From an uncultured Alphaproteobacteria bacterium (lineage in GTDB: Bacteria; Pseudomonadota; Alphaproteobacteria; RF32; CAG-239): DNA of 64,000 bases. Below the pieces are notes generated by a model, which did no database searches, was not told the origin of the DNA, and saw only the letters and a list, made by a program, of their open reading frames with translations. The stretch lies in NCBI GenBank assembly GCA_949282205.1, contig CASDOS010000054.1:1-64000 (forward strand). Direction: 5' to 3'. Shown one piece after another: positions 24,735 through 33,763 of the stretch (within the stretch, counting starts at the first letter, position 1; each line of letters begins with the position of its first letter). The position numbers were made by a program, and so were the translations under genes.

Positions 24735-25645
24735 AAATCTAACAACCCTTTTGCAAATTCTTCGGCCTTAAACGTATCCATATCATCAACTTGTTCGCCA
24801 ACACCTACATAATAAACCGGTATTTCTGTTTCTGATGCTATGGCTATCAATATCCCTCCTCGAGATGATCCGTCCAATTTGGTTACCACCACACCGTTCA
24901 CATCTACTAAATCCTTAAATGTTTTTACTTGATCCAAGCCGTTTTGTCCGGTCGTTGCATCTATCGTTATTAACGTTTTATGCGGCGCATCAGGAATCAC
25001 TTTTTTTATTACACGAACAATCTTTTGTAATTCTTCCATCAATCCTTTTTTATTTTGTAAACGTCCTGCCGTATCAATGAATACAATATCATCTCCTTTT
25101 TTAATAGCCTTTACCAAACCATCATAACACAAGCCGGCACTGTCACATCCCGTTTCTCCTGAAAATACGCGAATACTGTTGCGGGCTCCCCATATTTCTA
25201 TCTGCTCTACTGCAGCTGCTCTAAATGTATCTCCGGCAATAAATGATACTTGATATCCTTCTTTGGCAAATTTTTTACCTAATTTTCCAATTGTTGTGGT
25301 TTTTCCGGCACCATTTACTCCAACCATTAAAATAACAAAAGGCTTCTTTGATGTGTCTATCACAAATTTTTGTTCGGATTTTTTTAGTATCGCCGTTATG
25401 TCTTTGCATAGCTCTCGCTTAATTGCCGTTATATCGCTCCCTTTGTCAAATCTCTTACTCGTGAAATTTCCGACAATCTCCGATGAGGCTTTAACCCCTA
25501 CATCCGCACTATACAGTAATTCTTCCAAATCCGTTATCACATCTTCTGAAAGGCTTTCTTTGGTAAAAATTTCAGCTATTCCTTGGCTTAAATTTTTTGA
25601 TGTATTCTTTAATCCTAAACCCAGTTTTTGAAAAAAATTGCTCAT
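24731..25645 (-). CDS. ftsY: Signal recognition particle receptor FtsY
   Basis: FtsY docks ribosome-SRP complexes at the membrane through its GTPase. The 304-residue product consists of the NG domain only: N-domain helices (residues 1-95), G1 GVNGAGKTTTIGKLGKKFA, SFIAGDTFRAAAVEQ, DTAGRLQNK and TKLDGSSRGG, ending near GVGEQVDDMDTF. It lacks the long acidic N-terminal A domain of enteric FtsY, which is usual for the short forms in alphaproteobacteria. It overlaps mtaB by 4 bases (ATGA), so mtaB-ftsY-xseA form a tight operon. Confidence 0.96.
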   Translation of the reverse strand: MSNFFQKLGLGLKNTSKNLSQGIAEIFTKESLSEDVITDLEELLYSADVGVKASSEIVGNFTSKRFDKGSDITAIKRELCKDITAILKKSEQKFVIDTSKKPFVILMVGVNGAGKTTTIGKLGKKFAKEGYQVSFIAGDTFRAAAVEQIEIWGARNSIRVFSGETGCDSAGLCYDGLVKAIKKGDDIVFIDTAGRLQNKKGLMEELQKIVRVIKKVIPDAPHKTLITIDATTGQNGLDQVKTFKDLVDVNGVVVTKLDGSSRGGILIAIASETEIPVYYVGVGEQVDDMDTFKAEEFAKGLLDL

Positions 25646-26676
25646 TTTTCCTCCTTGCGCAGATTTCTTAATCTTTCCGCCCTTTCTCTTCTTATGTTAA
25701 CCGGAACTTGCGGCATTCTTGCCGCAGGTGTTCCGGGGCGTTCCGAATACGGAAACACATGTAACTTTTCTATATTCGCTTCTTCCACCAATTTCATCGT
25801 ATTTATAAAATTTTCTTCCGTTTCCGTCGGGAAACCGCAGATAAAATCTGCGCCGAACTCACTCTCCGGACGGACTTCGCGTAACTTTTGACATAATGAT
25901 ATGACCCTTTCTCGACTATGACGGCGTCCCATCCTTTTTAATATTAAATTATCCCCCGACTGTATCGAAAAATGAAAATGCGGATGAATATTTGGATATC
26001 TTTTAACCAATTCGATAAATCTCTCATCAATTGCCGCCGGATCAAGGGATCCAAATTGTAAAGACGGTATATTCGGAAATTCTTGCAATATGTCCGCAAC
26101 CAGCTCACTAAAACTCGGCTCGTAAGAACACGCATCTATTCCGGTCAAACATATCTCCTTAAAGCCTTGTTGCAAAAGTATCCTTATCTGCTCGATTATT
26201 TTTTCTTTTTTTACCGAACGATTTGCTCCTCTGGCATAAGGAACTATGCAATATGTGCATCGGTGATTGCACCCTTGTTGTATTTCAACAAAAGCTCGTT
26301 CTCTGCCCTCAAAACCCGTTATCATATACGCATCATATCCGGCAAAAGAAAAAATGTCTCCCACAATTTTCTTCTCTTTTGATAACAGATATTTTTCTAT
26401 TTCCGTCTTTTCTTTATTACCCAACACCAAATCAACTTCCGGCATGGCTGCAAATCTTTCCGCACTCATTTGCGCCGCACATCCGGTTACAACAATTTTA
26501 GCTTCCGGATTTTCTTTCTTCATCTTGCGGATTGTCTGGCGACATTGTCTTTCTGCTTCTGCCGTTACAGCACAAGTGTTTACAATAACCAAGTTATCGT
26601 AATCTTTTAATTTCTCTTTAAATATTTCACTTTCATAGCTGTTTATACGACATCCGAACGTTATTACTTTTACCAT
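25642..26676 (-). CDS. mtaB: tRNA t6A37 methylthiotransferase MtaB, short form
   Basis: MtaB adds a methylthio group to t6A37 of tRNAs that read ANN codons. The 344-residue product has the UPF0004 domain with its three cluster cysteines (TFGCRINSYESE, VNTCAVTAEAERQ, VVTGCAAQ). The radical SAM motif QGCNHRCTYCIVPYARG follows near residue 135, then the family blocks FGSLDPAAID and GADFICGFPTET. It stops at RAERLRNLRKEEK, about where the C-terminal TRAM domain would begin. So the TRAM domain is missing or very reduced. First gene of the mtaB-ftsY-xseA operon. Confidence 0.92.
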   Translation of the reverse strand: MVKVITFGCRINSYESEIFKEKLKDYDNLVIVNTCAVTAEAERQCRQTIRKMKKENPEAKIVVTGCAAQMSAERFAAMPEVDLVLGNKEKTEIEKYLLSKEKKIVGDIFSFAGYDAYMITGFEGRERAFVEIQQGCNHRCTYCIVPYARGANRSVKKEKIIEQIRILLQQGFKEICLTGIDACSYEPSFSELVADILQEFPNIPSLQFGSLDPAAIDERFIELVKRYPNIHPHFHFSIQSGDNLILKRMGRRHSRERVISLCQKLREVRPESEFGADFICGFPTETEENFINTMKLVEEANIEKLHVFPYSERPGTPAARMPQVPVNIRRERAERLRNLRKEEK

Positions 26677-26740
26677 ACGCTATTTTCCTTTTGTGTATTA
26701 TTCGGATAATATTCGCTATTTCTGATTTGTGCAAGACAAA

Positions 26741-27667
26741 TTAAAGCATTTGCTGATATTTTATCGGTATTTCTTTTGTGTAGCTGTACCATAGTGGTTT
26801 TAAATATGAATGTGTAAACCACGGTGTCCACGGCTTATGCCCCGCAAAATGCAAAATTACAGCCTGATCATAGACTTCACGAGGGGTTTGCGGAACACTC
26901 TCTTTAAAAAAATTGCTCAGAAAATCTGCGTCTTTTTCTTCAAAGAACACACTATTACAGTTATATTTATAGGACAAAGACTCTACTTCTTTACCAAATA
27001 CCATGTTTAATACGTCTTGATCGCCGAAAACTTCATTGTGCGTGTTAAAATATATGACGGCTCTCTGAATGATATCATCTCGACGTATCTTATCTAAATT
27101 TAACAACATCACGCCGCTGTTAAAGTAAAAATCTCGGTCGGTCAGGTTTATTTCTTTTATATGCTCCGGAAATTGATACATTAATCCATCTCTTACGGCC
27201 GCCGCGTATTTATCTGAAATATTGATATCATAAACCTCACTCAAATCTTCTTGTACTAGTGTATCGGCATCTAAATACAAAACTTTATTTAAATACGGCA
27301 AATAATCAGCAATGAAAATCTTTTGCAGCGATACCTTAAACGACTCGAAACGTCCTAAATGTTTATAATCCAAATCATACTCACGACTTCGGTAAACATC
27401 TATACTGACATTTTGGGTTTCCATTGTCTTTAAACTCGAGATGTCTTCCTCGTCTAAATCTTTCCCTATAACGTGTATATGATATTTGCTTTCCGCTGAT
27501 TTGTTCTTGATTGCTGAATTTAATGATACCATCATATATGGTAAATATTTGGCGTCTGTCATATATACCAAATTAACCGCTTGGGGTCTTAAACCAAATA
27601 CCACCGCTATTGATATGACTAAGAAAACTATTATCCCATAAAATAGATATCTAACTTTTGAAGTCAT
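26741..27667 (-). CDS. Membrane-anchored GT8-family glycosyltransferase (copy 1)
   Basis: The 308-residue product has an N-terminal membrane anchor (basic MTSKVR, hydrophobic residues 7-25) and a GT8 catalytic domain. Visible motifs are NLVYMTDAKYLPYMMVSLNS at the start, the metal-binding DxD in VLYLDADTLVQ (Asp133, Asp135), FNSGVMLLNLDKIR, FGDQDVLNMVFG and the terminal HFAGHKPWTPW. GT8 enzymes transfer glucose or galactose, often to LPS. The predicted topology places the catalytic domain outside the cytoplasm, which is unusual. It overlaps the upstream paralog by 4 bases. Confidence 0.85.
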   Translation of the reverse strand: MTSKVRYLFYGIIVFLVISIAVVFGLRPQAVNLVYMTDAKYLPYMMVSLNSAIKNKSAESKYHIHVIGKDLDEEDISSLKTMETQNVSIDVYRSREYDLDYKHLGRFESFKVSLQKIFIADYLPYLNKVLYLDADTLVQEDLSEVYDINISDKYAAAVRDGLMYQFPEHIKEINLTDRDFYFNSGVMLLNLDKIRRDDIIQRAVIYFNTHNEVFGDQDVLNMVFGKEVESLSYKYNCNSVFFEEKDADFLSNFFKESVPQTPREVYDQAVILHFAGHKPWTPWFTHSYLKPLWYSYTKEIPIKYQQML

Positions 27668-28689
27668 TGTATCCTCATCATCTCATTATATAACCTAAAC
27701 CATAACTCTTTTAAAAATTCAGGACGATAATTTTCTTGCCATGGCTTATCTCCGGCATAATGAATTATGGTGGAATTTTCGTATATGTTAAATGTGTCTT
27801 TCGGTAATTCCTCTCCATAGTAACGACTTAAAAAATTCAAATCATCTTCTTCAAAAAACGTGCTTATACAATTGTAACGATATGACATTAATTTCAGCTT
27901 ATCCCCAAAAACCACATTTAAAACATCTTGATCTCCGTAAAAATCTTCATGCGTCCTTATATACTCTTCTAACTTTGCTATGATATTATCTTCTCGCTGC
28001 TTTTTCAAATTATATAACATCACACCGCTGTTGAAGTAGAAGCCTCTTTTGTTCAATCCCATTTCTTCCATTTCTTTCGGAAATCGGTAATATATTCCGT
28101 CTTTGGCTACTGCCGCATACTCTTTCGTAATGTCTATATCATACAACTCTCTTAAATCTTTCAGAACAATCGTGTCCCCGTCCATATAAATTACTTTATC
28201 AATCTCTTTTAAAGTTTGCGGCAAATATATCTTATGCATCCCTACCTTATATTGCATAAAACGTTGCATATTCTCGTAAGGTATAGCTAATTCTTGTTGC
28301 GGAATTATTTTTATCCGTACTGTTTCCGGCGCCAATCTTTCTAAATTACGCAACATATTTTCATCTTGCTGCGTAATGTTCTCGGCGATGATATAAAAAT
28401 TATATGTTGTGTTCTCACATTTCGTTTTTATTGCCGAATATATTGACGTACTTGTCGGAGGGGTATAGCGAGAATCGGTTATCAAAACAATGTTTACTTC
28501 TCCGGAATCTTTTGGACATTTATTCGGTTGTATCTTGATTTTTTGTGGTTGCATTAAAATATCTTTACTCACAACCTCTTGTTCTTGCTTAACTTTATTC
28601 TCTTGCTCTGTCTTAAATATTTGTGTCAATACAACCCCTATTGTACTGATTAAAATAATTAATGCCGTATAAAAAAACTTCTTAGACAT
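27664..28689 (-). CDS. Membrane-anchored GT8-family glycosyltransferase (copy 2)
   Basis: The 341-residue paralog of the next gene has an N-terminal anchor (MSKKFF, then hydrophobic residues 7-23) and a polar Gln/Lys/Glu-rich spacer of about 40 residues. The GT8 domain follows: VNIVLITDSRYTPPTSTSIY, the DxD in VIYMDGDTIVL (Asp170, Asp172), FNSGVMLYNLKKQR, YGDQDVLNVVFG and HYAGDKPWQEN. It is the first of the pair, with AGGAG 7 bases before the ATG. The acceptor is not known. Confidence 0.85.
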   Translation of the reverse strand: MSKKFFYTALIILISTIGVVLTQIFKTEQENKVKQEQEVVSKDILMQPQKIKIQPNKCPKDSGEVNIVLITDSRYTPPTSTSIYSAIKTKCENTTYNFYIIAENITQQDENMLRNLERLAPETVRIKIIPQQELAIPYENMQRFMQYKVGMHKIYLPQTLKEIDKVIYMDGDTIVLKDLRELYDIDITKEYAAVAKDGIYYRFPKEMEEMGLNKRGFYFNSGVMLYNLKKQREDNIIAKLEEYIRTHEDFYGDQDVLNVVFGDKLKLMSYRYNCISTFFEEDDLNFLSRYYGEELPKDTFNIYENSTIIHYAGDKPWQENYRPEFLKELWFRLYNEMMRIQ

Positions 28690-28821
28690 ATCTATTCTCC
28701 TTGAGCTTTTTTTAACATAAAATCGTTAATTATTCGTGGATAATTTTTTTTTCTGACTATAAATTCATAGAATAACTTTATAGATTATTTTTGTGAAATT
28801 TATTTTTCGGGGGTTTGTACC

Positions 28822-29316
28822 ATGAATAAAAAATTAGCTTATCTTATTGCTACTTATTTCGGTCTCGGATTATCTAAATTTGCTCCGGGAACCATGGGCT
28901 CTCTCGGAACTTTACCTCTGGCTTACGCGCTAATCTATTTTGGCGGGTTTTATGCCTTAATCGGTGCTGCCGTCCTGATTTTTATTATTGGGGTATTTGC
29001 AACAGATGTGGTTATTAAAGATTGCGGTGACGATGACCCGTCTAAGGTTGTTATTGATGAAACTGTCGGTCAGCTGATTACTTTTTCTTTTGTCGCTTTT
29101 ATGGCGCCGGAATATTTGTCCGGTTGGATTTCTGCTCTCTATTATCTTTCCGGCTTTGTCTTTTTTAGATTTTTTGATATTCTTAAAATGGGACCGGTTA
29201 AATATGCCGACTCTAAAATAAAAAACGCATATGGTGTTATGCTAGATGATGTTTTTGCCGGAATTTTTGCATCTATTGCGCTTCTTGGAGTTCTCTGTTT
29301 TATGGTCAATCTGTAA
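28822..29316 (+). CDS. pgpA: Phosphatidylglycerophosphatase A
   Basis: PgpA dephosphorylates phosphatidylglycerol phosphate in membrane lipid synthesis. The 164-residue product has the family motifs GLSKFAPGTMGSLGTLPLAY near the start, KDCGDDDPSKVVIDETVGQL in the middle (acidic metal-binding residues), and FFRFFDILKMGP and YGVMLDDVFAGI toward the end. Four membrane helices are evident. GGGGG precedes the ATG. Confidence 0.94.
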   Translation: MNKKLAYLIATYFGLGLSKFAPGTMGSLGTLPLAYALIYFGGFYALIGAAVLIFIIGVFATDVVIKDCGDDDPSKVVIDETVGQLITFSFVAFMAPEYLSGWISALYYLSGFVFFRFFDILKMGPVKYADSKIKNAYGVMLDDVFAGIFASIALLGVLCFMVNL

Positions 29317-29378
29317 TCTTATTAAAGTTAAGCAACCTTGCTCTGTTTAGTTAATTTTTTATGCCGATTTTATCAAAA

Positions 29379-29588
29379 TCAGCGATTGCTTTTTTTTGCT
29401 TTTAATGCTCTGAATACATATTTTTTTTCAAAATCAAACAGCCCTTGCCTTACGAGCTGTTTTGATGTTTGTGTGTGAGGATATTTACTTAAATCATATA
29501 ATAACTCTAAAAATAAACGATTGGTGTATCTTATATCAGACAATTCAGAACTGAGCTTTGCCTGAGGAATATTTTCTTTTTTTATCAT
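29379..29588 (-). CDS. Small basic protein of unknown function
   Basis: The 69-residue product is short, helical and basic, ending VFRALKAKKSNR. AAAGGA lies about 8 bases before the ATG, which supports translation. No family is recognised, and the gene sits alone between pgpA and the ABC-F gene on the minus strand. Confidence 0.5.
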   Translation of the reverse strand: MIKKENIPQAKLSSELSDIRYTNRLFLELLYDLSKYPHTQTSKQLVRQGLFDFEKKYVFRALKAKKSNR

Positions 29589-29658
29589 TTTTCTTTTCCT
29601 TTAGCTGTGAGCGCAGTTGCTTAACTTGTTTCGGATTATACTGTTTTTTTATTCGAAT

Positions 29659-31479
29659 TTACTGATTTTTTTGCATCTCTAGTTCTAACCATTTATTTTC
29701 TTTTTCTTCACACTGTTTTTTTAAATTTTCTAATTTTTGACTTAAATCATAATATTTTTTCTCATTCTCAACATACAATGTAGGACTGGATAGTTCTGTT
29801 TCTATCGCTTTTATTTCTTGCTCTATTTGTGCTATTTCATCTGGAAGCACTTCATACAGCCTTTGATCTTTATAACTTAAACGAACCTTTTTAGCTGTTA
29901 TATTTTTCTCTGATTGCTGTGCTTCTTGTTTTTTATTATTGTCTGATAATGCTTTTTTCTTTTCCGCATTTTGATATGGCTCTATGTATTTTTTATATAG
30001 CTCTTCGTAATTTCCTACATGTTCAATGACGCTGCCATCGCCTCGCATATAAAGCATAGACGTTGTTATTTTATTCAAGAAATCTCGGTCGTGACTTACA
30101 AGCAATATCGTTCCTTGATATTCATCTAAAACTTCTTGCAGCAAGTCTAACGTATCCATATCCAAATCATTAGTCGGCTCATCCAATACCAAAAAATTTG
30201 ATTCTTTTGCCAGGGATAATGCCAACATTAAACGATTTTGCTCGCCACCCGATAAACAAGATACAGGACTTTGCGCTTGTTCCGGTGTAAACAGAAAATC
30301 TTTTAAGTACGCTATAACGTGGCGATAGTGCCCGCGAACATATATGTGATCTCCCTCTCCGCATAATGTTCGCCATAGCGTCTTATTTGGATCAAGTATG
30401 GTTCTGTTTTGATCAAAATAAGCCATTTCCAGATTCTTCCCCATACGCACGAAACCACTATCCGGTGCCAAATGCTGAGTCAATAATTTAATCAATGTTG
30501 TCTTGCCAGACCCGTTTGGACCGACAATACCTATTCTATTACCTTTTAAAACGCGTAACGAAAAATCTTTAACAATCTCACGTTCTTCGAAACTTTTCGA
30601 TATATGCTTGGCTTCTATAACCAGCTTTGATTGTATGGCGGCTTCTTTTATTTCCAAATCTATGTTTCCGGTCTTTTTAATTTGCTCGCGTCTTTCTTGG
30701 CGCAATTGTTGTAAACGTCTTAATCTACCTTGATTGCGACGTCGTCTTGCTGTTACCCCCTTATGCAACCATTCAGTTTCTTCTTCTATCTTCTTATTCA
30801 GATTTTTTTCTTTGATAATTTCCTGATTTATAATCTCGTCTTGCCATTCTTCAAATGACGAAAATCCTTTATCATTTGAATAAACTACCCCTCTATCCAA
30901 CCATAGTGTCTTATTTGATATATGTGTCAGAAATGACCTGTCGTGACTAATTACCACAACGGCTCCAGGGAAATCTTTTACAATCTTCTCCAACTTTTCT
31001 ATGGTTGTAATATCTAAATGATTCGTCGGTTCATCCAACAATAAAATATCCGGTTCAGATATTAAAGCTCTTGCTAATGCGGCTTTTTTTACTTCCCCGC
31101 CAGACGCCGTTTGTGGCGATACTTGTTTCTTTATATCCAAAAGTTCTGTCCATATATCGGCTTTGTATTTCTGTATCTCTCTTTCTTCTTCCGGTAAACC
31201 CGATAAGATAACATCAAAAAGCGTCGCATAAAGCGAAAAATCTCCATTTTGTTCCATATAACTTATTTTGGTTCCAGGTTGAATAAATACCTCTCCGTTA
31301 TCCGGGGACTGTACTCCCGATATTATTTTTAATAAGGTTGATTTTCCACTGCCGTTTCGCCCTACTAGGCATATTTTATCTCCTCGACCTATATTTAAAC
31401 TGACCGACGTAAATAATGGACGAACGCCAAAAGTTAAACTTATATCTCTTAGTGTATATATTGGTGCTTCTTTTACCAT
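29659..31479 (-). CDS. uup: ABC-F ATPase, Uup type
   Basis: ABC-F proteins have two ATPase domains and no membrane part; they act on the ribosome or, for Uup, also influence DNA stability. The 606-residue product shows Walker A VGRNGSGKSTLLKII and VGPNGSGKTTLIKLL, signatures ASGGEVKKAALARAL and LSGGEQNRLMLALSL, and Walker B ILLLDEPTNHLD and FLVLDEPTNDLD. Between the domains is a basic linker (KGVTARRRRNQGRLRRLQQL). The C-terminus is the coiled coil typical of Uup (RLSYKDQRLYEVLPDEI onward). The Uup assignment rests on this C-terminal region. Confidence 0.9.
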   Translation of the reverse strand: MVKEAPIYTLRDISLTFGVRPLFTSVSLNIGRGDKICLVGRNGSGKSTLLKIISGVQSPDNGEVFIQPGTKISYMEQNGDFSLYATLFDVILSGLPEEEREIQKYKADIWTELLDIKKQVSPQTASGGEVKKAALARALISEPDILLLDEPTNHLDITTIEKLEKIVKDFPGAVVVISHDRSFLTHISNKTLWLDRGVVYSNDKGFSSFEEWQDEIINQEIIKEKNLNKKIEEETEWLHKGVTARRRRNQGRLRRLQQLRQERREQIKKTGNIDLEIKEAAIQSKLVIEAKHISKSFEEREIVKDFSLRVLKGNRIGIVGPNGSGKTTLIKLLTQHLAPDSGFVRMGKNLEMAYFDQNRTILDPNKTLWRTLCGEGDHIYVRGHYRHVIAYLKDFLFTPEQAQSPVSCLSGGEQNRLMLALSLAKESNFLVLDEPTNDLDMDTLDLLQEVLDEYQGTILLVSHDRDFLNKITTSMLYMRGDGSVIEHVGNYEELYKKYIEPYQNAEKKKALSDNNKKQEAQQSEKNITAKKVRLSYKDQRLYEVLPDEIAQIEQEIKAIETELSSPTLYVENEKKYYDLSQKLENLKKQCEEKENKWLELEMQKNQ

Positions 31480-31607
31480 TTTTTTAACAGGATATCTTTT
31501 GTTTTAGAATTTACAATTTGTTCTTTATACTTTATTTTCTGTTGAAAGCAATATTTTTTTACTATATCTTACTCTTTGGTTGATATTTGTCTGAGGGATG
31601 GTCTTTT

Positions 31608-32726
31608 ATGAGAAATTTTAGTCTTTTTTTATGCTGCGTCTATGTCTATTCTGCTTTTAATGCTTGCGCTCAATCGAATTCGTCTTCTTTGGTTTCATCT
31701 TCTTCCGTCGATACTCAACAAATTTCAAATTCCGATAAATATTCCCAAACAACAACCAGTAAAATTACTTCCACTTCAGGTGATGCCGTTGAATTGTTTG
31801 AACAGGAGGCTAATTCTAAAACAAAAAAAAACCTTACATTGGATGAATTAAGACAAAATGCTCTTAATGGCGATACAGATGCTCAACTTGATTTGGGATA
31901 TATGTATTTGTACGGAGTTAAGGGGGTAAAAGTCGACTATACTCAAGCTCTTCGTTTTTATCAATTGGCAGCGGAAAAACAAAGCGCTGTCGCTCTTAAT
32001 AATCTCGGTAGTCTATATTTTAATGGTCTTGGAACAAAGGTTGATTATAAAAAAGCTATGGAATGCTTTGAACAAGCTGCACATTTGGGAAGTAATGATG
32101 CTGCTGTTAATTTGGCAATTATTTATTTGGGGGCTGATTCAAAAAATAAGTCTAAACAAGATTTTGATAAGGTTTTTTATCTCTTAAATCAGGCAAAGAA
32201 AACTAATAATTCTGCTAAGTTTTTGCTGGGATATGCTTATTATACCGGTTTTTTTGTGGAACGCGATTATATCAAGGCTTTCCAACTTATTAAAGCTGCC
32301 GCTGACGCTCAATATGATGAAGCTCAGTTGGTTTTAGCCGATTTTTATATTGATGGCTTGGGAACTCCTAAAAATTATAATCGAGCTATCCAATATCTTG
32401 ATGCTGCCGCTAAACAGGGAAATTCTGAAGCGCTTGTCCGTTTAGCCGATATCTATACCGATGGAGAGCTGTATACTAAAGATATTAAAAAAGCATATAT
32501 GCTTTATAACGTTGCTTCGGTCCTCGGTGTTGATGATGCTGCCGAAAATCGTGATGAACTGGAAAAGGAGCTTAGAATTAATGATTTGTTACAGGTGCAG
32601 ACAGAAGCGGAAAACTATAAATTTCAACCGTCGGATTTGACCGCTTTTATCAGGAAAACTTTTGGAAAAAGCCTTAGAACATATATTGATTCTAACCAGA
32701 CCTTTGATTTTAATACTAGCGAATAA
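31608..32726 (+). CDS. Exported Sel1-repeat protein
   Basis: The ATG at 31608 is preferred because GAGGG precedes it; the upstream TTG is less likely. The 372-residue product has a signal peptide (MRNFSLFLCCVYVYSAFNAC, Cys-rich, possibly a lipobox at FNAC), a Ser/Thr-rich stretch, then about five Sel1-type TPR repeats. Examples are DAQLDLGYMYLYG...DYTQALRFYQLAAEKQ, ALNNLGSLYFNGLG...DYKKAMECFEQAA and AQLVLADFYIDGLGTPKNYN. Sel1 proteins are scaffolds for protein-protein contacts, often in the periplasm or in host interaction. The partner is unknown. Confidence 0.85.
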   Translation: MRNFSLFLCCVYVYSAFNACAQSNSSSLVSSSSVDTQQISNSDKYSQTTTSKITSTSGDAVELFEQEANSKTKKNLTLDELRQNALNGDTDAQLDLGYMYLYGVKGVKVDYTQALRFYQLAAEKQSAVALNNLGSLYFNGLGTKVDYKKAMECFEQAAHLGSNDAAVNLAIIYLGADSKNKSKQDFDKVFYLLNQAKKTNNSAKFLLGYAYYTGFFVERDYIKAFQLIKAAADAQYDEAQLVLADFYIDGLGTPKNYNRAIQYLDAAAKQGNSEALVRLADIYTDGELYTKDIKKAYMLYNVASVLGVDDAAENRDELEKELRINDLLQVQTEAENYKFQPSDLTAFIRKTFGKSLRTYIDSNQTFDFNTSE

Positions 32727-32751
32727 TTTTTGTTATGGGAGTATAAAAAAA

Positions 32752-33708
32752 GTGAATATTTCGACAATCCTTAATAAACTTGTTTCTTGGCTCGGTTTAT
32801 TCTTTTTTGCACTGGCTGCTTATATGATTTACCGACAATTATCGAAGTATTCGCTTGATGAATTGAAAAATGCTTTATTAAGTATTCCTTTCGACAATTT
32901 GCTTTATGCTCTTTCTGCTTCTTTTATCGGATATGTCGCTTTGTCTACTTACGATTATTTGGCCTTGAAATATATTAAGAAAAAATTGGCCGCATGGAAA
33001 TGGATATTGACCGGATTTGTTGGATTTTCTATCAGTAATAATGCTGGTCATGCCATCGTTTCCGGTGGCACGGTTCGTTATCGTTTTTATTCTCGCTGGG
33101 GGATTTGCCCCGGTGATATTGTTAAAATGGTAACTTTTTCAGGCTTTACTTATCTTGTTGCTTGCTTCTTCCTGATTATTGTCGGATATGTTTTGACACC
33201 AGAACATGCTTTTGGGGGAAATGATTCTACCAGAATGTCTACTTTAATTACGATGATCCTTTCTGTTATTGGACTTGCTATCTACTTGTGGGCGAGCGTT
33301 TATTATAAAAAAGATTTAGTTATTAAAGGTATTGGTTTTAAAATGCCTAATCTTAAATTGGCTCTTGAACAGGTTTTTATCGGTAGTATTGATATTGTTA
33401 TGGCTTCCTTGGTTCTTTATTCTGTTTTGATTTGCTTTGTTGAAATCGATTTTGTTACGTTTATGGGCGCCTTTATTATTGCTCAGGTTTTAGGTGTTTA
33501 TAGTCAAGTTCCCGGGGGGTTGGGGGTTTTTGAATTGGTTTTTTCAAATATTCTTCCAGGACAAGATAATCAAGCTATTTTATTTGGTGCGCTTATAGCT
33601 TATCGTATTATTTATTATCTTTTACCTCTTGTTCTTTCCGGTATTGTTCTCGTTGTTTATGAATTTTTCCGTAAAGATATTGATTTGACGGATATTCCTC
33701 ATAAATAG
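32752..33708 (+). CDS. LPG-synthase-type integral membrane protein (MprF flippase domain-like)
   Basis: The GTG at 32752 has GGGAG about 10 bases upstream and avoids a long overlap with the previous gene, giving 318 residues. The protein has eight or so membrane helices. It contains the conserved blocks GFSISNNAGHAIVSGGTVRYRFYSRWG near residue 100 and GAFIIAQVLGVYSQVPGGLGVFE near residue 230, both characteristic of the lysylphosphatidylglycerol synthase transmembrane family. The catalytic domain of MprF is absent, so it is a stand-alone membrane domain, possibly a lipid translocase. Confidence 0.85.
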   Translation: MNISTILNKLVSWLGLFFFALAAYMIYRQLSKYSLDELKNALLSIPFDNLLYALSASFIGYVALSTYDYLALKYIKKKLAAWKWILTGFVGFSISNNAGHAIVSGGTVRYRFYSRWGICPGDIVKMVTFSGFTYLVACFFLIIVGYVLTPEHAFGGNDSTRMSTLITMILSVIGLAIYLWASVYYKKDLVIKGIGFKMPNLKLALEQVFIGSIDIVMASLVLYSVLICFVEIDFVTFMGAFIIAQVLGVYSQVPGGLGVFELVFSNILPGQDNQAILFGALIAYRIIYYLLPLVLSGIVLVVYEFFRKDIDLTDIPHK

Positions 33709-33763
33709 TTTACTTTCTGACTTTTTTATGATATATTTATTCTATGCTTGTTAGGATTATACT

